27,402 nucleotides of DNA from Didymodactylos carnosus (taxonomy: Eukaryota > Rotifera > Eurotatoria > Philodinida > Philodinidae), in contig CAJNOQ010001934.1 in NCBI GenBank assembly GCA_905250885.1, forward strand, positions 1-27,402. The letters run 5' to 3'. Below, piece after piece: positions 22,440 through 27,402 of this stretch (positions are counted from its first letter, which is position 1; each line of letters opens with the position of its first letter). The notes below the pieces were generated by a model. That model had not been told where the DNA came from. It did not search any database and was given only the letters and a program-made list of their open reading frames with translations. The translations under genes and the position numbers were made by a program.

Positions 22440-22755
22440 TGAAGCACCTATACGTATGGCACGTGCAAATGCGGCTAGTCGCACTTCACCCAATAATCAA
22501 CGAGCATATTTGCCTAATGATATCACTCTGGCTGAATTATTTAAATACGAACAATCATTGGCGAAAGAATCAATTCGATTGATTCCATCCGAATCAACTA
22601 GCCATACCAATACTAACTTTGCTTCATCTATGATTTCATCAAATAATTATCGTCATTCAACATCGAATAGGACTGTAATTGATAATCCTACTGCATCTAC
22701 AAGAAATTATCATCATTCTATAATTAATCAATCTCTAGAATCGACAGAATCCTAG
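22440..22755 (+). CDS. Exon K of giant gene: last exon with stop codon
   Basis: Excellent acceptor TTTTTTTCTTTATTTTAG ends at 22439; phase 2 matches the exon J donor, and the split codon gives Ser. The product reads SEAPIRMARANAASRTSPNN, then RAYLPNDITLAELFKYEQSL, and ends in Ser/Asn/His-rich sequence finishing LESTES before TAG at 22753-22755. The joint exon J/K sequence (FERARETLLSR|SEAPIRMARA) looks like one continuous basic helix. The segment LPNDITLAELFKYEQSLAKE looks ordered. The C-terminus is not a class I PDZ ligand. An overlapping frame from 22316 crosses a repeat and intron and is not coding. Confidence 0.85.
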
Positions 22756-23495
22756 TATCAGTTTGTTTATTGTATACAACGAGAATCATTTTTATGCTTT
22801 TTTGTTTTGCGATATATTTTTTGTTGTGCTCGATTCTATTTGTTTTGCTTCCACTATAATTGTCCACTTGCGTGTGCTTAATATATGCATCAACTTTTGT
22901 TGTGACTATTCTGCTGTTTGTTTTATTTTCTTTTTTATACCGTCCGAAGCTGGCTCCTTATCCATTGTTTGTATGTGTGTGTGCGCGCTTTTATTTTTTT
23001 TGCTATTATTCATTCACCGTCTATATTTTGCTCTCTGTGGATTTTTAATTTTTGGTCTTTTCAGATAAAAAGAACATTTTTAGTGATCAATAACCTTACG
23101 GGTTTTTTTTTGAATTTGTTTTTTTTCTGAATGAAAATATTCTAAATGTGTAAACCTTTTTATACTTCATTTTTATTTCAACACTATAGCTTAGATTGAC
23201 TATTCTTGTAAAAATGACTCATCATCAAATATACACTATTTCTAATATGCTTAGTTTTCAATCAAATGATTACGCAGTGGAAATATTTTTCTTTTATTGT
23301 TGCATATACTGTTTACCACATTTTTATCCAACATTTTTTCCTCTCTTCCTGCAATAAGATAATGAAAACCTATCAGTTGGAACTCAACTTGAAAGTTGCT
23401 TCTGTTAGAGATTAGAGGAAATGATCACATTATCAATATTATACTATCATATTGTCTGCAATTGCTAGAAAATTAAACATGAACCAATTGCTGTG

Positions 23496-23501
23496 AATAA
23501 A
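23496..23501 (+). terminator. Candidate polyadenylation signal AATAAA
   Basis: First exact AATAAA downstream of the stop codon at 22755, 741 bases away; another is at 23796. The long distance and AT richness make either only a candidate. Confidence 0.3.
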
Positions 23502-23845
23502 CAATGGCAAACGCATTACATGCGCTAACAGCTTTCGGCCTTGAAGCATAATTCGTTCGATATAACAGTATATATTTTATTTGTTTTATATTTGCTCTAA
23601 ATACTATTATCTGTTTTGCTGCTAGGCTTCTGTGTTTATATTTTCTTATCATGTGTAGAACAATTTTCTCATTTATATATTTGCCTGTTTTATTTAGCCA
23701 ATGTAAAATATTGCTTCATCCAATTGTTGCATAAAATACTCAAATGCTGTTTCATATAGTTGACTGTCAATACTTTTTTTTCATCGGAAAAAGTCAATAA
23801 ACTATACCAAACTTAGCTATTAGTTTAGTAGACAAACTTTTTTGG

Positions 23846-24095
23846 AAAAACGTAATTGATCGGATGAAAGTTTCACAGAACTTGAGCTGTAAAACAAGAT
23901 TCTCAAATTTGTTTCTCTTTTGTGGATTCTTTGTATAGTTACTGAGATATTTCCTATTCTACATTATAGAGGGCACTTTTTATGCAAATATCTCAGTAAC
24001 CGTAGTAAAAAAATCCGCAAAAGGGAAACAGATTTGAAAATCTTGATTTACAGCACTATTTCTTAAAAACTTTCATCCATTCAATTACGTTTCTC
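23846..24095. repeat. Foldback element, imperfect arms of about 105 bases
   Basis: The left arm (about 23846-23952) and right arm (about 23986-24095) are reverse complements with scattered mismatches and small indels. Shared blocks include ACGTAATTGA, GGATGAAAGTTT, AAGATT.TCAAAT.TGTTTC and GTTACTGAGATATTT. The spacer is about 33 bases. It is non-coding and more diverged than the element at 1-298, so probably older. Confidence 0.85.
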
Positions 24096-26821
24096 TAATG
24101 CAAGAAAAAAAACAATAATAAAAGATCGGGGACAGTTGCGGAACGTCAATCTTTGCTCTATCTCACTGAATGATAGGAAAAAAACGCTTTCTTAACGGAT
24201 ATTTCACAGAAAGTCAAACGTTTTTTTTGATAAAAGTCAGTTCACATAATGACAACAGACAACTAGATGAACAGCTTTCACTTTTCAATTTCTTATTTGT
24301 TCAACATTATAATGTCGATAGAACTCATGTTGCTATTGTGTCAAACTCTTTTACGTAATTCGTCTTGATCATAGAACTTACATTTTGTTAATAACCGATG
24401 AGCTGATATATTCATATCACATTAAAAACCAACACTCGATAAAATAATGATCCATGACACCTAAAAACAGAAAAAAAATGCATCTATAGCAACTTTGGAA
24501 ACTGAAAAATATGTCAGAGTTATACTTTCATTACTGAATAGTATGAACGATGAAGTCGACCAATCTTTTATGACGTCACCTCAACTTCGTTTCAGCAGAA
24601 TAAGCTGATTAGAATGATTTTTTCACGTTCTGTTTCTAGATACGTGGTTGGAACATTTTTTAACGCAAGATATGTCTATAGAATTTTAGCAACCAAATCA
24701 TCATAACTGGCAAACTTTTGAAGCTCCAACCTCAATGGGTGATAATAATACAACAGAGATAAAATTGGCTTTTTAATTAGTACTATTGTTTTTTATTATA
24801 GAATAGTAAAGGTGGAATATTTTGTTACCTTTGACTGGATGATGTTGAATCGATGTACCAATGATAATTAATGACGAACTAGATGTAAAGCGAATTTTTC
24901 TACCAGGCATAATGTATAGTCACTATTTCAATAGCATTTCAAAGATAATTGTTTTTATTTTCTAATTACAAAATGTGAACAATATTCATGGTGCGGAGAA
25001 ATGAACATTATAAATTAATAATGGATGAGTTCTATACCAAATAGAGTTATAATTATAGTAAGTATTCATTTAAATTGTTGGGTGGCATTTCGAGTAAAAG
25101 TTAATGAATGCTTTTTCTCTTCGATGCACGTGTGATTTGAAGATGTTTTAGTTTTTGATCTTTATTAAATGCGACATACACACAGTGTTTTCAAGTATAA
25201 AAAAAAAGAAATATGAAAAAAAACGAAGAAAACCTTATAGGTAAGAATATTACCCTATTTTCTTCTCTCTGTGCGTAGTTAGTTATATAGTAAAATATAT
25301 TTTCTAAAAAATTCCAAAACATTCACTATGTGTGTGTGCGTGTGTGTCTGTATGTGTGAAGAAAAGAGAAGAAGCGACAACAACTAAGACATGAATTACC
25401 TAGCACGAAATGATGATTTCTTTCTCTATCTACATACACCTACCATGGTATACGGAAAAAAAAGCTCGAGTAGAAAGAAAGTACACCGACACAATCTTAT
25501 GTTGAAAAAAAAAAGTAAATCATTCAATTATGCAAAAGCTAGAACTTTTTCTTATAGTTTATACGTGTGTAGAAAAAAAAAGTAAAAGACGGATGTATGC
25601 TCGTTTGGTGAATCTATTTTCTCTCGGATGTACGGCTTTATATCTGAACTAATAAAGAAACATTCTGAGTTATTATTTACAAGAGGAAAAGTGTTACCTA
25701 GGATGTGCATGTGTATGATTTAGTTCTTAATACATAATAAGGATGCTCCATTAACTATGATGCAATGAACGGCACCCACTCACTGTCTCTTGGAAACTTT
25801 AAAAGAATGATTGATAGAGAGACGAAATCATTCAATAATTAAAGATCTCTAAAATGTTTTTAGAAACTTAATAATTGATGGTTCTAGCTTTATGGTGGCA
25901 GGAAAATTTAAAAATAACTGCTTTTGAGCTATATTTTGTCATGAAGGATGTGCTTAAATATCGAAGACATGTATGCGGAGCTGTTTTTCGATAATTAGAC
26001 CTATTTTCACAGCGAACATAAAAATAGTAAGAACCTAATGTAAAAAAACATTTTTTTTTCCTAAAGATTTTTTTCTTTTAAGATTCTTATTCATTAAGAA
26101 CTAAAAATATTTTTAAAAACAAAAAAAAACAGTTTCAGATACATATCTTGATTGTTTAAACTCATTTGAAGACTCTTCCTTTTTGATTCATTTAAAATTC
26201 ATTACAGTGACGTTTCGCTGTAGAATACATCTTCTTCAGACCTTACAGAACAATTGGACTAACAGTTCTACAACCTTCCTCTCTCATAATCAATATATCT
26301 TGATTATCTCCGATAGAAATATCAGTCTTGCTGCTGAAAAAAATATTTTTGAGCAGCACGCAAACTTCTAATAAATGCATTAAGGAAAAATCTTAAAAAT
26401 GGCAATAACAGCCATTAATAATTATAAAATAATTATAAAAGCGTATACATTGTGTACAGCATAGTCAAATTTATGTAAATCTGTTGGAAAAAAGAAACTG
26501 AAATATTCATGTTAGAAAGAGAATGTTTAAACGAGTAGATATGTGTCTTAGATTAGGAGTAAAGCTAATTACTAAGATAGTATATAAATACAATTTATTG
26601 ATTTATCTACGGCTCTGATAGTTGAATTAATACAATCATTATTCTCTCTTTCTTCGACTCATAGTAATCACTTAAGCTATAATGGTCGCCAAACATAGTG
26701 ATCTACAATATTATTGAAATATTTGTACGCCAAACACACTGTGCATGTCTGTCTGTTTTTTTATTAAAGAATACAAATTAGTGAGAGAGATAATAAATTT
26801 GCCAAAAGAGTCTGACAGTAG

Positions 26822-27168
26822 TCCTTAAATATTATTTTAACAGCTCTAGCTCTTTTCTGTCTTCCCTCTAAACATAGGTTGTCGTCTTTTTCCTTTCACC
26901 GTACATATTTTCGTCTTTCACATTTTTATAAATTTTATAACGGAAAAAGTGTTCTATCCCATAATTTACTTCCTCTTTTTATAACACGTCATTCCACTGG
27001 AACTTCTCATAATAAACATGTAGTTAAATCTTTTCACGCTCTAAAATCACCTTTCGGTTCTTTTTTCTTCCGCACTATTAATGACTGGAATAACCTGTCC
27101 TCAACTATAATCAAGCAAACAACAAAGCTTTTAAAACTGTATTGAAGCAACACCTTAAGATGGAATAA
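26822..27168 (+). pseudogene. Non-LTR retrotransposon reverse transcriptase, C-terminal fragment
   Basis: The frame from 26822 encodes YKFYNGKSVLSHNLLPLF, then RHSTGTSHNKHVVKSF, and the block FGSFFFRTINDWNNLSSTII (about 27056-27115). This spacing matches the C-terminal end of many CR1/L2/jockey-type ORF2 proteins, where a YK..NG..DLLP segment is followed by S.F.R.I..WN.LP. This family placement is from general knowledge and was not searched. The last residues, AFKTVLKQHLKME, read in another frame (27127-27165, stop 27166-27168), so an indel separates them from the block. The catalytic reverse transcriptase core and endonuclease are absent. It is a dead 5'-truncated copy. Confidence 0.75.
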
Positions 27169-27230
27169 TGTACGTTATTGCGTTTTTTTCTTTCTTGAAT
27201 CTGTCTTTCTTTTTCTTGTCTTTCGATGGT

Positions 27231-27402
27231 GAGCCATAAAATTAATAACTTTAGCTATCATCTCTAAAAAATTGATCAATTTGTGCGTAGAAAAATCAAG
27301 TTATAAGACTGTTTTCAGTATAGTTACAAACGGAGTTTCATAGAGACCGTTTGCATTGTGTAAAATGTTAATTGACCATTAAATACAGCAAAATCCGCAC
27401 AT
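27231..27402 (-). repeat. Dispersed 171-bp repeat, copy 2 (inverted, cut by window end)
   Basis: Reverse complement of copy 1 at about 98% identity. The match continues to the last base of the window, so its full length is unknown. In this copy the third inverted motif is a perfect palindrome, AAATTGATCAATTT. It lies about 60 bases downstream of the retrotransposon fragment. Confidence 0.9.

Larger units (their letters stand above)
2051..22755 (+). other. Giant multi-exon gene, 5' partial, unknown family
   Basis: Eleven exons join in one frame: 2051-3154, 3926-5809, 6120-6386, 9255-9431, 9614-10102, 11225-11473, 11738-13683, 13774-18660, 18718-19342, 19705-20911, 22440-22755. Every intron starts GT and ends AG, and donor and acceptor phases agree at all ten junctions. 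The summed length (13,151 bases, two of them finishing a codon begun in an unseen exon) divides exactly into codons with a single terminal stop. The visible product is about 4,383 residues, mostly low-complexity and probably disordered, with a tandem-repeat region and a C-terminal helical region. No signal peptide, transmembrane segment or catalytic motif was seen in the visible part. I infer a scaffold or cytoskeleton-associated protein but cannot name the family. The true start codon lies upstream of the window. Confidence 0.85.
22756..26821. other. Non-coding downstream region (3' UTR and intergenic)
   Basis: AT-rich with many T runs just after the stop codon. It holds a candidate polyadenylation signal, a foldback element, a (TG)n-like run at 25328-25350 and a hammerhead-like motif near 26220. 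Open frames of 62-101 codons here are Phe/Leu/Tyr- or Lys-rich products of base composition. No tRNA or second gene recognised. Confidence 0.6.

Noticed and set aside
22763-23130. Hydrophobic overlapping frames resembling small membrane proteins
   Set aside because: Three overlapping frames in T-rich 3' sequence give Phe/Leu/Cys-rich products by composition alone.
22193-27402. Terminal inverted repeats of a 5.2-kb DNA transposon
   Set aside because: The interval contains the correctly spliced last exon and stop of the host gene and no transposase, so two separate insertions or an inverted duplication are simpler.

Overview
The window is AT-rich eukaryotic DNA dominated by one very large multi-exon gene on the + strand. 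I reconstructed eleven coding exons (2051-22755) from open frames, GT..AG junctions and reading phase. All eleven join in a single frame to a stop codon at 22753-22755: 13,151 coding bases, about 4,383 residues. The 5' end of the gene lies upstream of the window, because the first visible exon starts with a splice acceptor in phase 1. The shortest introns are 57 and 90 bases and the longest is 2,868 bases. Low GC, small introns, and a protein rich in Ser, Asn, Gln, Asp and Thr suggest a small protostome invertebrate. A bdelloid-type rotifer is my best guess, but this is inference and not demonstrated.

Layout: 1-2050 is non-coding (probably intron) and opens with a near-perfect foldback element. 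2051-11473 holds six exons (A-F), all starting and ending in phase 1, separated by introns of up to 2.9 kb. 11738-20911 holds the large exons G, H, I and J. Exon H alone is 4.9 kb and contains a 111-bp (37-residue) tandem repeat array interrupted by an assembly gap of 18 Ns. 22440-22755 is the last exon. 22756-27402 is mostly non-coding: possible 3' UTR, a second foldback element, a degraded C-terminal piece of a non-LTR retrotransposon reverse transcriptase, and, at the window edge, an inverted copy of a 171-bp repeat also present in the last intron.

The protein looks largely disordered: Ser/Thr/Asn-rich, with poly-Q, poly-N and poly-S tracts and many short recurring motifs. There are a few islands that look ordered: the start of exon G, a roughly 66-residue block in exon H, and a charged helical/coiled-coil region across exons I and J that continues to the last exon. 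This is the organisation expected of a large scaffold or cytoskeleton-associated protein, but I do not recognise the family and assign no gene symbol. No convincing second protein-coding gene, tRNA, rRNA or CRISPR array was found.
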